Assembly: GCF_030056735.1 (NCBI RefSeq)
Contig: NZ_JASHKN010000007.1
Span: 236,192 to 300,191, forward strand
Direction of reading: 5' to 3'
Source of the DNA: Rhodococcus sp. IEGM 1409
GTDB lineage: Bacteria; Actinomycetota; Actinomycetes; Mycobacteriales; Mycobacteriaceae
Length of the DNA: 64,000 bases
Part shown: in pieces, positions 17,002-26,772 of the stretch
Layout: each line of letters starts with the position of its first letter
How positions within the stretch are numbered: position 1 is the first letter of the stretch
Translations under genes and position numbers: made by a program
The notes under the pieces: generated by a model
The model's input: only the letters and a program-made list of their open reading frames with translations
Told to the model about the DNA's origin: nothing
Databases searched by the model: none

Positions 17002-17637
17002 GTGACGGTGACCACCAGTGAAACGCAGGAGCGAGCGCGGACAGCCCGCAAGCTCGGGGACGGTCCACGCCGTGCCGGCCTGCTCGATACCGCGGCGCTC
17101 TGTTTCGGCGAACTCGGATACGACGCCGTGACGGTCGAGACGATCACGACCAGGGCCGATGTGTCCCGGGCGACCTTCTACGCGTACTTCTCGTCCAAGG
17201 ACGAGGTCTTCCGCGCCGTCGCCGAAATGATGTGCCGACGCTTTCTCGATGCCCAGCACATGGAGGGGCCAGCGGCCGAGGATCTACGCGAAGTTCTCAG
17301 AACGACCACGTCGGCGTTCATCACGGCCGTGTACACCTATGGGGACCTGCTCGCGGTCATCGAGCACCGGGCGCGGGTCGATTCCGAGGTCGAGCGCAGT
17401 TGGTCGGCAGTTCTCGAAAAGCTCGTGAGCCGCTACGTGCGGTTCGTCGAACGTATTCGACAGGTTCACGACGTAGATCCCTGCGTTTCGCCCCCGGTGC
17501 TCGTGCAGATGATCTCGGACGCGCAGATGGCCGGTGGAGCACGATTGAGTAAGGCGAGTGCTGACGAGCAGAACCAGTTCATCGCAGATATGACGACGAT
17601 GTCCGAGCGGTTGATCGGGTTCGCAGAGTCGAAATAG
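17002..17637 (+). CDS. TetR-family regulator of the acyl-CoA ligase/carboxylase operon
   Basis: 211 residues from the GTG used here; a second GTG two codons later is equally plausible. An upstream in-frame TTG would put the operator inside the coding region, so it was rejected. The helix-turn-helix reads ALCFGELGYDAVTVETIT, then RADVSRATFYAYFSSKDEVF. The C-terminal domain is typical TetR. It sits 25 bp before the acyl-CoA ligase on the same strand, so an acyl-CoA or free acid is a reasonable inducer, by inference only. Confidence 0.88.
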   Translation: MTVTTSETQERARTARKLGDGPRRAGLLDTAALCFGELGYDAVTVETITTRADVSRATFYAYFSSKDEVFRAVAEMMCRRFLDAQHMEGPAAEDLREVLRTTTSAFITAVYTYGDLLAVIEHRARVDSEVERSWSAVLEKLVSRYVRFVERIRQVHDVDPCVSPPVLVQMISDAQMAGGARLSKASADEQNQFIADMTTMSERLIGFAESK

Positions 17638-17662
17638 ATTTCTTTTACGAATGGAGTGATCG

Positions 17663-19360
17663 GTGGCAGAACAAGACGTGCTCGAAGCGGCTCTGGCGGA
17701 AATCTCCGCGCTGCAACAAGCGCATTGGCCCGCCGGCATTCCCCGCGCCGTCGAGTATCCGCTCGAAGGCGGGGGACTTGTCGACTACTTGCGGCATTGG
17801 GCGGTAGAGCGGTCGGATACTCCCGCAATCGTCTTCTACGGCCGGGTCATCACGTATTCCGAATACGACGAGCTTTCGGATCGTTTTGCCGGATGGCTGC
17901 TTTCACTCGGCGTCAAACGTGGCGATCGCGTCGGCGTTCACCTGGTCAACTGCCCGCAGTTCCATATCGCGATGCTCGGCATTCTGAAGGTCGGTGCGGT
18001 TCACGTGCCGATCAATCCGCTCTTCCGTGAGCACGAATTGATTCACGAACTCAACGATGCTGGCGTCACGGTTCTTCTGACGCAGAACACTTTCTCGAAG
18101 TTGGTGAAGAAGGTTCGCTCACAGACTCCACTCGAACACGTCGCGAAGACCGCAGTATCGGACATGCTGACCGCGATCCCGACCGTCGAACTGCCCTTCG
18201 AGGTGGACGATCCGCGCCTGAGCGACTGGCAGTCGATCATCACCAGTGAGCGAGCGACTCCCGTTGCCACCGATCTCGATTCCCTTGCTGCTCTGAACTA
18301 CACGGGCGGAACGACGGGAATGCCCAAGGGGTGTGAGCACACTCAGCGCCACATGGTCTATACCGCGGCCACGGCGACGCTTGCCGGTGGTGACCAGGTG
18401 GGCGCCAATCCGCCGGTGTCCCTGGTGTTTCTGCCGATCTTCTGGATCGCGGGTGAGGACTTCGGCATCCTGGTTCCGCTCGTCAACGGCGGCACGGTAG
18501 TACTGCTCAATCGTTGGGATGCGGAGACCACGCTCGACGCGGTCGAGACCTACGGCGTTACCTCGCTGGTCGGAACCGTCGACAATTACGTCGAACTGAT
18601 GGACACACCAGGATTCGCGGAGCGGAATCTCTCGACACTCCAGAACGCCATGGCAGTCTCGTTTGTCCTCAAACTCGATCCGGCCACGCGCCAGCGGTGG
18701 CGCGAGGCTACCGGCGGTGTTCTGCGCGAAGCGAGCTACGGCATGACCGAAACCCACACCGCGGACACGATCACCCTCGGCTTCCAGGACGGTGACTACG
18801 ACCTCAAAAGCGAGCCGGTGTTCTGCGGAATACCGGTACCCGGCACCGACGTTCTGATCGTCGATCACGACGGAAGGCCGGTTCCCGTCGGCGAGCACGG
18901 ACAGATCATCGTGCGCAGTCCGTCGATCCTGACCGCGTACTACCGCAACGACGCTGCCACGGCCGACGCCATCCGTGACGGATGGTTGCAGACCGGTGAC
19001 ATCGGAAAGTTCAGTGAGCGTGGTGGTTTGCACTACCTGGCGCGGAACAAGGAAATGATCAAGACCAACGGTATGAGTGTCTTCCCGTCCGAGGTGGAAG
19101 CGCTGCTGATGCTGCACCCGGCGATCGAAAAGGCTGCGGTGGTACCGAAACCTGACCAGGACAAGGGGCAGGTGGCTTTTGCGTTTGTCCAGTTGGTCGA
19201 GGGTTCGGGTGTCACGGCCGACGAGATCGTCTTGTGGGCGAAGGAGAACATGGCCACGTACAAGGTGCCCGAAGTGGAAGTGCTCGAGGCCCTTCCGATG
19301 ACTGCGACAGGAAAGGTGCGCAAGGGCGATCTGTTCGAGCGCACTCAGGGGGACAAGTGA
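17663..19360 (+). CDS. AMP-forming acyl-CoA synthetase (ANL superfamily)
   Basis: 565 residues, complete. Adenylation motifs are all readable: P-loop YTGGTTGMPKG, the A5-type SYGMTETHTADT, the hinge region DGWLQTGDIGKF, A8-like YLARNKEMIKTNGMSVFPSE and the catalytic-lysine region MTATGKVRKGDL. It activates a carboxylic acid to its CoA thioester. The GTG start follows GGAGTGATC. Its stop overlaps the GTG of the multidomain carboxylase (GTGA), so its product is a natural candidate substrate for that enzyme. Chain length cannot be read from sequence. Confidence 0.92.
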   Translation: MAEQDVLEAALAEISALQQAHWPAGIPRAVEYPLEGGGLVDYLRHWAVERSDTPAIVFYGRVITYSEYDELSDRFAGWLLSLGVKRGDRVGVHLVNCPQFHIAMLGILKVGAVHVPINPLFREHELIHELNDAGVTVLLTQNTFSKLVKKVRSQTPLEHVAKTAVSDMLTAIPTVELPFEVDDPRLSDWQSIITSERATPVATDLDSLAALNYTGGTTGMPKGCEHTQRHMVYTAATATLAGGDQVGANPPVSLVFLPIFWIAGEDFGILVPLVNGGTVVLLNRWDAETTLDAVETYGVTSLVGTVDNYVELMDTPGFAERNLSTLQNAMAVSFVLKLDPATRQRWREATGGVLREASYGMTETHTADTITLGFQDGDYDLKSEPVFCGIPVPGTDVLIVDHDGRPVPVGEHGQIIVRSPSILTAYYRNDAATADAIRDGWLQTGDIGKFSERGGLHYLARNKEMIKTNGMSVFPSEVEALLMLHPAIEKAAVVPKPDQDKGQVAFAFVQLVEGSGVTADEIVLWAKENMATYKVPEVEVLEALPMTATGKVRKGDLFERTQGDK

Positions 19361-22300
19361 GACTGCTGATTGCGAACCGCGGCGAAATTGCGCTGCGGAT
19401 CATTCGAACTGCCCGTGAGCTCGGCATCGAGACGGTGTCGGTTTACGCCGAGGACGACGCGTCCAGTCCGCACGTCGCGGCGGCCACGGAGTCGGTACCG
19501 CTCGGAGCTTCGGGCGCTTCCGCCTATCTCGATCAGGGCGGCTTGCTGAAGATCGTGGCCGAAGCGGGCGCCACACACGTGCACCCCGGGTACGGATTCC
19601 TCAGTGAAAACGCTGAATTCGCGCAGGCGTGCGCCGACGCGGGCATCGTCTTCGTGGGCCCGGACGCCCAGGTTCTCCGGACTTTCGGAGACAAAGCCAG
19701 CGCCCGTACTGCGGCTGTCGACTCCGGCGTGCCGGTGCTGCCGTCGACATCGGCGGACGCCGACCTCGACGAGGTGCGCGAATTCTTCGAGCGCAATCCC
19801 CGCGGCATCATGATCAAGGCGCTCAGCGGCGGCGGTGGCCGCGGCATGCGCGCGGTCCGTGACCCGAAAGCACTCGACGATGCGTACCGTGTGTGTGCGG
19901 CCGAAGCCCAGTCGGGATTCGGCAGTTCGGCACTGTTCGCCGAGGTACTCAGTGAGCACGCTCGGCACATCGAAGTGCAGATCGTGGCGGCACCGGGGCG
20001 CGGCGGAACCCATTCGCTCGCTCTGGGTGACCGTGATTGCAGCGTCCAACGTCGGCATCAGAAGTTGATCGAGGTTGCGCCCGCCCAGGGGCTGTCGGGG
20101 GCCCTGCGCGAGCGTCTGCACGCTGCGGCCGCGAGGTTGTGTGCCGAGGTCGGCTACCGCGGAATCGCGACGGTCGAGTTCCTCGTCGAGGAACGCGGCT
20201 TCGTCTTTCTCGAAGTCAATCCGCGAATTCAGGTGGAGCACACGGTAACCGAGGAGGTCACCGGGGTAGATCTCGTCGCCGTGCAGCTCGCGATCGCGGA
20301 CGGAGTTCCGTTCGAGGACCTGGACCTACCAACCGGCATCACCGCTGTCGAGAAGGACTCGGAGACAGTCGGATCCGTGGCAATCGCATCGGGAATCGCG
20401 ATCCAGGCCCGCGTCAACATGGAAACCATGACGCCGGACGGCAATGCGTTGCCGTCGTCGGGCACCCTCGGCAACTTCACTCCTCCGGGCGGGCCCGGTG
20501 TGCGAGTGGACACCTTCGGCACTGTCGGGCTCTCGCCGAGTGCACGTTACGATTCGCTGCTGGCGAAGGTCATCTCCCACACGCGGCGATCGGATTTCCC
20601 TGCCGCGGTGCGTAAGTCGATTGCTGCTTTGAATGAGTTCACCATCGGCGGTGTAGCGACCAACATCGAGTTCCTGCAGGCAATTCTGTCCGACAAGGAC
20701 TTCCGTGACGGCTTGGTCGACGTCGACTGGTTGGGTTCGCGGTTGGCGGACCTCGTTCCCGAAGCCGGCCCACAAACGCCTTCCTCGAGTGTGGACGTGG
20801 CACCGGACGAGGATGTGGTTCGTGCGCAGATGGCTGGCATCGTCGTCGAACTCGCCGCAGTCGGTGACGGCGTCCATGCGGGTGGCCAGGTTGCCGTCCT
20901 CGAAGCGATGAAGATGCAGCATGTTCTCGCGGCGCCCGGTGATCTCGAAGTGGTCCGGGTCCTGTCGTCACCGGGGAGATCAGTGAGTGCGGGGGAGCCG
21001 TTGCTCGTCGTCCGTAGTGCAAGCGCGGGATCGAAGCTCGCAGAGGTCGACGAGGTGGACCTCGACGACGTGCGTCCCGACCTCGCGGAGATCATCGCTC
21101 GCCACGAGGTGACCCTGGACGCGGCCCGGCCCACTGCAGTGGCCAAGCGTCACAAGTTGGGACGCCGGACTGCTCGCGAGAACGTCTACGACCTGGTCGA
21201 CGACAACAGCCTGGTCGAGTACGGCGCTCTCGCGTTGGCGGCGCAGCGCAGTCGACGCAGCGAGGAAGACCTGATCGCCAACACTCCCGCTGACGGTTTG
21301 ATCGGCGGAGTGGCGACCATCAGCGGCGGCGAGAGCGTCGTGATCTCGTACGACTACTCGGTGCTCGCCGGCACCCAGGGCATGCGTAATCACGCCAAGA
21401 CCGACCGCCTGCTCGAGATCGCAGACCGCAAGCGAGTTCCGGTGGTGCTGTTCGCGGAAGGCGGCGGCGGTCGCCCGGGTGACACCGACGCGGGGGCGGG
21501 CGCGGGCCTCGAACTGGGAACCTTCCGTGCCATGGCGGAGCTGAGCGGACGGGTGCCCATGGTCGCTGTCGTGTCCGGTCGTTGTTTCGCGGGCAACGCG
21601 GCTCTGGCCGGCGCTTGCGACGTGCTGATCGCAACACCGGACGCCAATATCGGTATGGGTGGTCCGGCGATGGTCGAGGGCGGCGGGCTCGGAAACTTCC
21701 GCCCCGAGGACATCGGCCCCATCGACGTGCAGCGCCGCAACGGCGTCGTACACCTGGTGGCTCACGACGACGCTCATGCGGTGGCCCTGGCCAAGCAGTA
21801 CCTCGGCTATTTCCAGGGTGCGAGCCCGGAGTGGTCGGCTCCGGATCCGCGGCTCTCCCGGCATGTGGTGCCGGAGAATCGCCTGCGCTCGTACGACGTT
21901 CGTGGAGCGATCGACGCAATCGCGGACGTCGACAGCGTCCTGGAACTGCGTCGAGATTACGGACGCGGTGTAGTCACTGCACTCGTTCGTGTCGAAGGAG
22001 TTCCGTACGGTGTGCTGGCCAACAGCAGTGAGCATCTCGGCGGAGCGATCGACGCGGAGGCGTCGGACAAGGCTTCGGATTTCCTGGAGCTCCTCGAAGC
22101 GCACCGCATCCCTCTGGTGACCCTATGCGACACACCGGGTTTCATGGTGGGCCCGGATTCGGAGGAGGAGGCGACGGTCCGAAGGTTCGGCAGGTTCTTC
22201 GTGGCCGGTGCTCGCCTCACCGTGCCGTTCGGAACGGTCATCCTGCGCAAGGGTTACGGGTTGGGCGCCATGGCGATGGCCGGTGGTTCCTTCCACGCGC

Positions 22301-22554
22301 CCGAGTTCACGGTGGCCTGGCCGACCGGTGAGATCGGGCCGATGGGTCTGGAAGGTGCCGTGCGTCTCGGTTTCCGCAAGGAACTCGAGTCCGTCGAAGA
22401 TCCGGTGGCTCGAGAAACACTGTTCGGTCAGTTCGTCGAACTGGCCTATGCGCAGGGCAAAGCCCTGATGGCGGCCACCACTTTCGAGTTGGACGATGTC
22501 ATCGACCCGGCCGACACCCGCGGATGGATCAGACAGCTCGGCAGAAACAGTTGA
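19357..22554 (+). CDS. Single-chain multidomain acyl-CoA carboxylase (BC-BCCP-CT)
   Basis: 1065 residues with all three activities of a biotin-dependent acyl-CoA carboxylase in one chain. The biotin carboxylase part (about 1-450) has LLIANRGEIALRI, the glycine loop GGGGRGMRAV and EVNPRIQVEHTVTEE. The carrier domain has EAMKM with the biotinylated lysine at residue 519. The carboxyltransferase part (about 590-1060) contains the two crotonase-like halves (SYDYSVLAGTQG, and GTVILRKGYGLGAMAMAGG). This domain order matches the long-chain acyl-CoA carboxylases (LCC) of mycobacteria, which form homohexamers. The GTG start overlaps the ligase stop. The product would be an alpha-carboxyacyl-CoA, an extender or condensation unit. 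Confidence 0.9.
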   Translation: MRLLIANRGEIALRIIRTARELGIETVSVYAEDDASSPHVAAATESVPLGASGASAYLDQGGLLKIVAEAGATHVHPGYGFLSENAEFAQACADAGIVFVGPDAQVLRTFGDKASARTAAVDSGVPVLPSTSADADLDEVREFFERNPRGIMIKALSGGGGRGMRAVRDPKALDDAYRVCAAEAQSGFGSSALFAEVLSEHARHIEVQIVAAPGRGGTHSLALGDRDCSVQRRHQKLIEVAPAQGLSGALRERLHAAAARLCAEVGYRGIATVEFLVEERGFVFLEVNPRIQVEHTVTEEVTGVDLVAVQLAIADGVPFEDLDLPTGITAVEKDSETVGSVAIASGIAIQARVNMETMTPDGNALPSSGTLGNFTPPGGPGVRVDTFGTVGLSPSARYDSLLAKVISHTRRSDFPAAVRKSIAALNEFTIGGVATNIEFLQAILSDKDFRDGLVDVDWLGSRLADLVPEAGPQTPSSSVDVAPDEDVVRAQMAGIVVELAAVGDGVHAGGQVAVLEAMKMQHVLAAPGDLEVVRVLSSPGRSVSAGEPLLVVRSASAGSKLAEVDEVDLDDVRPDLAEIIARHEVTLDAARPTAVAKRHKLGRRTARENVYDLVDDNSLVEYGALALAAQRSRRSEEDLIANTPADGLIGGVATISGGESVVISYDYSVLAGTQGMRNHAKTDRLLEIADRKRVPVVLFAEGGGGRPGDTDAGAGAGLELGTFRAMAELSGRVPMVAVVSGRCFAGNAALAGACDVLIATPDANIGMGGPAMVEGGGLGNFRPEDIGPIDVQRRNGVVHLVAHDDAHAVALAKQYLGYFQGASPEWSAPDPRLSRHVVPENRLRSYDVRGAIDAIADVDSVLELRRDYGRGVVTALVRVEGVPYGVLANSSEHLGGAIDAEASDKASDFLELLEAHRIPLVTLCDTPGFMVGPDSEEEATVRRFGRFFVAGARLTVPFGTVILRKGYGLGAMAMAGGSFHAPEFTVAWPTGEIGPMGLEGAVRLGFRKELESVEDPVARETLFGQFVELAYAQGKALMAATTFELDDVIDPADTRGWIRQLGRNS

Positions 22555-22610
22555 GATCCTGCTGATTCGAGCTGTTGCCGCACGTGGGCAGGGCAACTAG
22601 CCTTGCCCAC

Positions 22611-23981
22611 GTGTCGGCTGCGCGAGATAACGTCCTGATCATTCATTGGCACGACCTGGGGCGGCACCTCGCGAGTTACGGTGTCGCCGGGGTCAACAGC
22701 CCCCACCTCGACCGGCTGGCGGCCGAAGGCATCCGGTTCACCGACGCACACGCCACGGCGCCGCTGTGCTCGCCTTCGCGCGGTTCGCTCTTCTCAGGCA
22801 GGTATCCGCACACCAACGGTCTGATCGGGTTGGCGCACCACGGTTGGGAATACCACGCGGAGGTGCAGACGCTTCCGCAGATCCTCTCCGACAGCGGTTG
22901 GTACACCTCGCTGTTCGGTATGCAACACGAGACTGCATATCCGAAGCGATTGGGCTATCACGAGTACGACGTCACGAACTCGTTCTGCGACTACGTGGTT
23001 CCACGTGCCCAGAACTGGTTACGACGCTTCCCGCCCGAGCCGTTCCTGCTCACCACGGGGTTCTTCGAAACGCATCGGCCGTACCCGGCAGATCGCTACA
23101 CCCCGGCGAACTCCGCAGCCCTCGAGGTCCCCGGATACCTTCCCGACGTGCCGCAGGTGCGCGAGGATCTGGCCGAGTTCCACGGCAGCGTAGAGGTGGC
23201 CGACGCCGCGGTGGGTGATCTGCTCGCGACTCTCGAAGAAGAGGGGCTCGACGAGAACACGTGGGTTTTCTTCCTCACCGATCACGGCGCGGCGTTCCCA
23301 CGCGCCAAGTCGACGCTCTACGCACCCGGCACCGGCATTGCCTTGATCGCTCGGCCTCCCGCCCGGTATCGAAGCGGCGGAAAGGAATACGACACCTTGT
23401 TCAGCGGTGTGGATCTTGTTCCGACCATTCTCGATCTGCTCGGAATCGACGTCCCCACCGAGGTGGAAGGGCGCTCGCACGCCGATGCCCTCGTCGATCG
23501 TGGAACTGAACCATCCGAACCCGTCCGGACTTCCCTGTTCACGGAGAAGACCTTTCACGACAGTTTCGATCCCATTCGCGCGGTGCGAACCAAGGACTAC
23601 AGCTACATCGAGAATTACGCCGTCCGCCCGGCTCTGGATCTACCGCTCGACATCGAGGACAGTCTTTCCGGAAAGGCGCTGGGCACCGAGCATCTGGCGG
23701 TACGCGCACCTCGGGAGCTGTACGACCTACGAACCGATCCCGACGAGAAGATCAATCTGATCGATCGACCGGAAGTCTCGGCGGTACAGGCGGAATTGTC
23801 TTCGCAGCTTCACAACTGGCGCGCCGAAACCGACGACCGTCTTCCCGACGAGGCATTGGGAAGCGCGATGGCCGTGCACCGCATGGCGGCGTACCTCGAG
23901 AAGATCGGTGTCCGGCCCAACGTGCGGTCCGCCTACAGCGCGGATCGCGGATATCTCGAGTCGGACACCGAAAACCCCTAG
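22611..23981 (+). CDS. Type I (formylglycine) sulfatase
   Basis: 456 residues from the GTG used (VSAARDNVLII). The alkaline-phosphatase-fold metal motif is NVLIIHWHDLGRHLASYG. The cysteine converted to formylglycine lies in LCSPSRGSLFSG, an exact CxPSR consensus. Further site residues are in HETAYPKRLGYHE, TTGFFETHRPYP and FLTDHGAAFPRAKST. No signal peptide, so it should act in the cytosol. The stop codon shares a CTAG with the stop of the convergent cysNC gene. Its position beside a sulfation operon suggests turnover of a sulfate ester made by Stf0 or a related compound, but this is inference. Confidence 0.88.
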   Translation: MSAARDNVLIIHWHDLGRHLASYGVAGVNSPHLDRLAAEGIRFTDAHATAPLCSPSRGSLFSGRYPHTNGLIGLAHHGWEYHAEVQTLPQILSDSGWYTSLFGMQHETAYPKRLGYHEYDVTNSFCDYVVPRAQNWLRRFPPEPFLLTTGFFETHRPYPADRYTPANSAALEVPGYLPDVPQVREDLAEFHGSVEVADAAVGDLLATLEEEGLDENTWVFFLTDHGAAFPRAKSTLYAPGTGIALIARPPARYRSGGKEYDTLFSGVDLVPTILDLLGIDVPTEVEGRSHADALVDRGTEPSEPVRTSLFTEKTFHDSFDPIRAVRTKDYSYIENYAVRPALDLPLDIEDSLSGKALGTEHLAVRAPRELYDLRTDPDEKINLIDRPEVSAVQAELSSQLHNWRAETDDRLPDEALGSAMAVHRMAAYLEKIGVRPNVRSAYSADRGYLESDTENP

Positions 23982-25858
23982 GTTTGAGCGGTCTCTCGCT
24001 CCTCCAACAATGCCATGACCCGCTCGACCAGTTCACTGATGTCAGCGCCGGTCGTGTCGAAAGCCAGGTCCGGAGCTTCCGGCGTTTCGTACGGTGCGTC
24101 GATTCCGGTGAGCCCCTTCAGTTCACCGGCCCGCGCACGCGCATACAAGCCCTTGGGATCTCGACGTTCGCATTCTTCGACGGGAGTGGTGACGGCAACT
24201 TCCAGGAAAGTGAGTCCGGCAGCTTCGTTGAGAGCACGCGCAATTGCTCGGTCCGAACGCAGCGGCGAGACCATCGACGCGATGGCCACTACGCCGGCGT
24301 CGGCGAACAGTCGAGTGAGATGCCCGACGCGACGGATGTTCTCAGCCCGGTCTCCCGGCGAGAACCCGAGATCGTCGGAGATGCCGTGGCGCACGTTGTC
24401 GCCGTCCAGAAGATACGCGGTGCGTCCGGCCTCGACCAGCGCACGCTCGACAGCCACGGCGACGGTGGACTTTCCGGAGGCAGGCAGGCCGGTAAGCCAG
24501 ATCGTTGCACCCTTCTGGGTAGTCGACGCCCACCGTCGTTGACGCTCGAGTGAGGACGGGTGCCATTTGATGTCGCTGCGGGTCTGCTCGCCGGGAACAA
24601 CGACGCGGGGTTCGAGAATGGTGCCTGCACCGACGGTGTCATTGCTCTGCTCGTCGATCAGAATGAACGCACCAGAGTCTCGATTGTGGTCGTAGGTGTC
24701 GGCGACGACCACGGAACTGGTTCGGAGCGTGACCGTTCCGATGTCGTTGAGCCCCAACTCCACCGGGCTGTCCTGCTCGTCGAGTGTCTCGGGATCGAGT
24801 CGGGTGTGCAGTTCTTGAACGGTCGCTCGCACGGTTCGGGACGTGTGTTTGAGTGCTATCCGGTCACCGGCGCGCAACGGGGTGTTGGACAACCAGCAGA
24901 TCGTGACGTCCAGTTCTCGGGCCAGCACCGGCAAATGGGCCTGTGCGCCGCCACTGACCAGAACGTCGCCACGTCCGACGTCGATGTCGTCGGCCAGTTC
25001 CACCGAAACCGACAGTGGTGCAACGGCAGTGATGCGACTTTCGTCAAGAGTGTCCAGCCCGATCACGGTGCTCTTCGAGCCGGACGGCAGAACCACCACT
25101 TCGTCTCCGACACTCAGCGTGCCTGCTGAAATTCTGCCGGTGTATCGGCGACGGTTCTGCGGATCGGGGCGCGAAACCCACTGCACGGGAAGCCGGAGCT
25201 CTTCGGTGCGAGTCGCAGGCGCATGGAGTTCGACGCCTTCGAGGTACTCGAGGAGCGTCGGCCCGTCGTACCACGCGGTATTCTCCGAACGGGTCACGAC
25301 ATTGTCGCCGGCTTTCGCGGAGACCGGGATGGCGAGTACGTCTTCGCGTCCGACTTGTCGCGCCAGGGCCCGCAGTTCTTCCTGTACCTGAGCGAATCGC
25401 GCTTCGTCGAAGTCCACCAGATCGATCTTGTTCACCACTGCCACAAGGTTCGGAACACCGAGCAGCGCAGCGATTCTGGCGTGCCGACGCGTCTGACGCA
25501 GCACTCCGGTCCTCGCGTCGACCAACAGGACCGCTACGTGTGCGTTGGATGCGCCGGTGAACATGTTGCGCGTGTAACGCTCGTGCCCCGGAGTATCCGC
25601 GAGTACGTAACTTCTTGTGGGAGTGGAGAAGAACCGGTAGGCAACGTCGATCGTGATTCCCTGTTCACGCTCGGCGCGCAGTCCGTCGGAGAGTGCGGCC
25701 AGATCAGCGACACCATTCTCGTCGGTCACGGAATCGAGGTGATCGGTGGGCAGGCTGCCGGTGTCGTGCAACAGCCGGCCGATCAGCGTGCTCTTGCCGT
25801 CGTCGACGCTACCCGCCGTTGCCAGCCGCAGGAGTTGGCGAGTGATGGTGGTGGTCAT
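23978..25858 (-). CDS. cysNC: Bifunctional sulfate adenylyltransferase GTPase / APS kinase
   Basis: 626 residues. The N-terminal EF-Tu-like GTPase (about 1-430) has AGSVDDGKSTLIGRLLHD, DTPGHERYTRNMFTGAS and VNKIDLVDF. The C-terminal APS kinase (about 440-626) has WLTGLPASGKSTVAVAVE and DGDNVRHGISDDLGFSP. With CysD it makes APS from sulfate and ATP, and the kinase then makes PAPS, the donor for sulfotransferases. The start overlaps the cysD stop by one base. Having the kinase fused, and Stf0 at the head of the operon, points to PAPS for sulfation rather than only sulfur assimilation. Confidence 0.95.
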   Translation of the reverse strand: MTTTITRQLLRLATAGSVDDGKSTLIGRLLHDTGSLPTDHLDSVTDENGVADLAALSDGLRAEREQGITIDVAYRFFSTPTRSYVLADTPGHERYTRNMFTGASNAHVAVLLVDARTGVLRQTRRHARIAALLGVPNLVAVVNKIDLVDFDEARFAQVQEELRALARQVGREDVLAIPVSAKAGDNVVTRSENTAWYDGPTLLEYLEGVELHAPATRTEELRLPVQWVSRPDPQNRRRYTGRISAGTLSVGDEVVVLPSGSKSTVIGLDTLDESRITAVAPLSVSVELADDIDVGRGDVLVSGGAQAHLPVLARELDVTICWLSNTPLRAGDRIALKHTSRTVRATVQELHTRLDPETLDEQDSPVELGLNDIGTVTLRTSSVVVADTYDHNRDSGAFILIDEQSNDTVGAGTILEPRVVVPGEQTRSDIKWHPSSLERQRRWASTTQKGATIWLTGLPASGKSTVAVAVERALVEAGRTAYLLDGDNVRHGISDDLGFSPGDRAENIRRVGHLTRLFADAGVVAIASMVSPLRSDRAIARALNEAAGLTFLEVAVTTPVEECERRDPKGLYARARAGELKGLTGIDAPYETPEAPDLAFDTTGADISELVERVMALLEERETAQT

Positions 25859-26772
25859 CAGAAGTAGCCCTCACGCTTTCGGTCTTCCATCGCGGCGACC
25901 GACGTTCGATCGTCTGCGCGAGTCTCGCCTCGTTCGGATACCGTCGCGGCCGAGATCTCGGTGACGACGTCGTCGATGGTGGTGGCATGAGATCGAACAG
26001 CGCCCGTGATGGTCAGATCGCCGACGGTTCGATACCGCACCCATTCGGTTGTAGCCGAAGCATTCTCGGCATCGGTGCTGAATTCGGAAGCGGCGAGGAG
26101 CATTCCGTCGCGCTCGAATACCCTCCGTTCGTGCGCGAAATAGATGGACGGCAGTTCCAGTTCCTCCTGGGCGATGTAGCGCCAGATGTCGAGTTCGGTC
26201 CAGTTGCTCAGCGGGAAAACACGAACGGACTCGCCGCGTCTTATCCGCCCGTTGTAGAGCGACCACGGTTCGGCCCGTTGCGCCCGTGGGTCCCACTGGC
26301 CGAACTCGTCCCGGAAGCTGAGCACTCTTTCCTTGGCGCGCGCACGTTCTTCATCCCGGCGGGCGCCACCGAACGCGGCGTCGAACCTTCCGCCTTCGAG
26401 AGCGTCGAGCAGGGTTCTGGTCTGCAGTCGGTTTCGTGATCGGCTGGTCTCGGTCGACTCCTGCACTCTGCCCTGGTCGATCGAATCCTGAACGGAGGCA
26501 ACCAGAAGTGTGTGTCCACCCTCCTTGATTCGGCGGTCGCGAAATTCGATGACTTCCTCGAAATTGTGACCGGTGTCGACGTGCAACACCGGGAAGGGGA
26601 GCGGCGACGGTCGAAACGCCTTCTCGGCCAGCCGAAGCAGGACTATCGAGTCCTTGCCCGCCGAGAAGAGTAGTACCGGTCTTTCGAGTTCTGCCACCAC
26701 CTCTCGAATGATGTGAACCGCTTCGGATTCGAGAACTCGGAGTTCGTCGACCACATCGGTGACGGTGCTCAT
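25858..26772 (-). CDS. cysD: Sulfate adenylyltransferase subunit 2 (CysD)
   Basis: 304 residues, normal for CysD. The PP-loop ATPase motif is LLFSAGKDSIVLLRLAEKAF; further family signatures are VDTGHNFEEVIEFRD, GGARRDEERARAKERV and ELDIWRYIAQE. The ATG chosen overlaps the Stf0 stop by 4 bp; the frame is open further upstream but that part is the Stf0 gene read out of frame. Catalyses ATP + sulfate to APS together with the CysN half of the next gene. Confidence 0.96.
   Translation of the reverse strand: MSTVTDVVDELRVLESEAVHIIREVVAELERPVLLFSAGKDSIVLLRLAEKAFRPSPLPFPVLHVDTGHNFEEVIEFRDRRIKEGGHTLLVASVQDSIDQGRVQESTETSRSRNRLQTRTLLDALEGGRFDAAFGGARRDEERARAKERVLSFRDEFGQWDPRAQRAEPWSLYNGRIRRGESVRVFPLSNWTELDIWRYIAQEELELPSIYFAHERRVFERDGMLLAASEFSTDAENASATTEWVRYRTVGDLTITGAVRSHATTIDDVVTEISAATVSERGETRADDRTSVAAMEDRKREGYF

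Noticed and set aside
18119-19117. 332-codon minus-strand open frame
   Set aside because: Antisense to the acyl-CoA ligase, which has all adenylation motifs.
20980-22104. 374-codon minus-strand open frame
   Set aside because: Antisense to the carboxyltransferase domain of the acyl-CoA carboxylase; no family motif and an Arg/His/Val bias typical of shadow frames.
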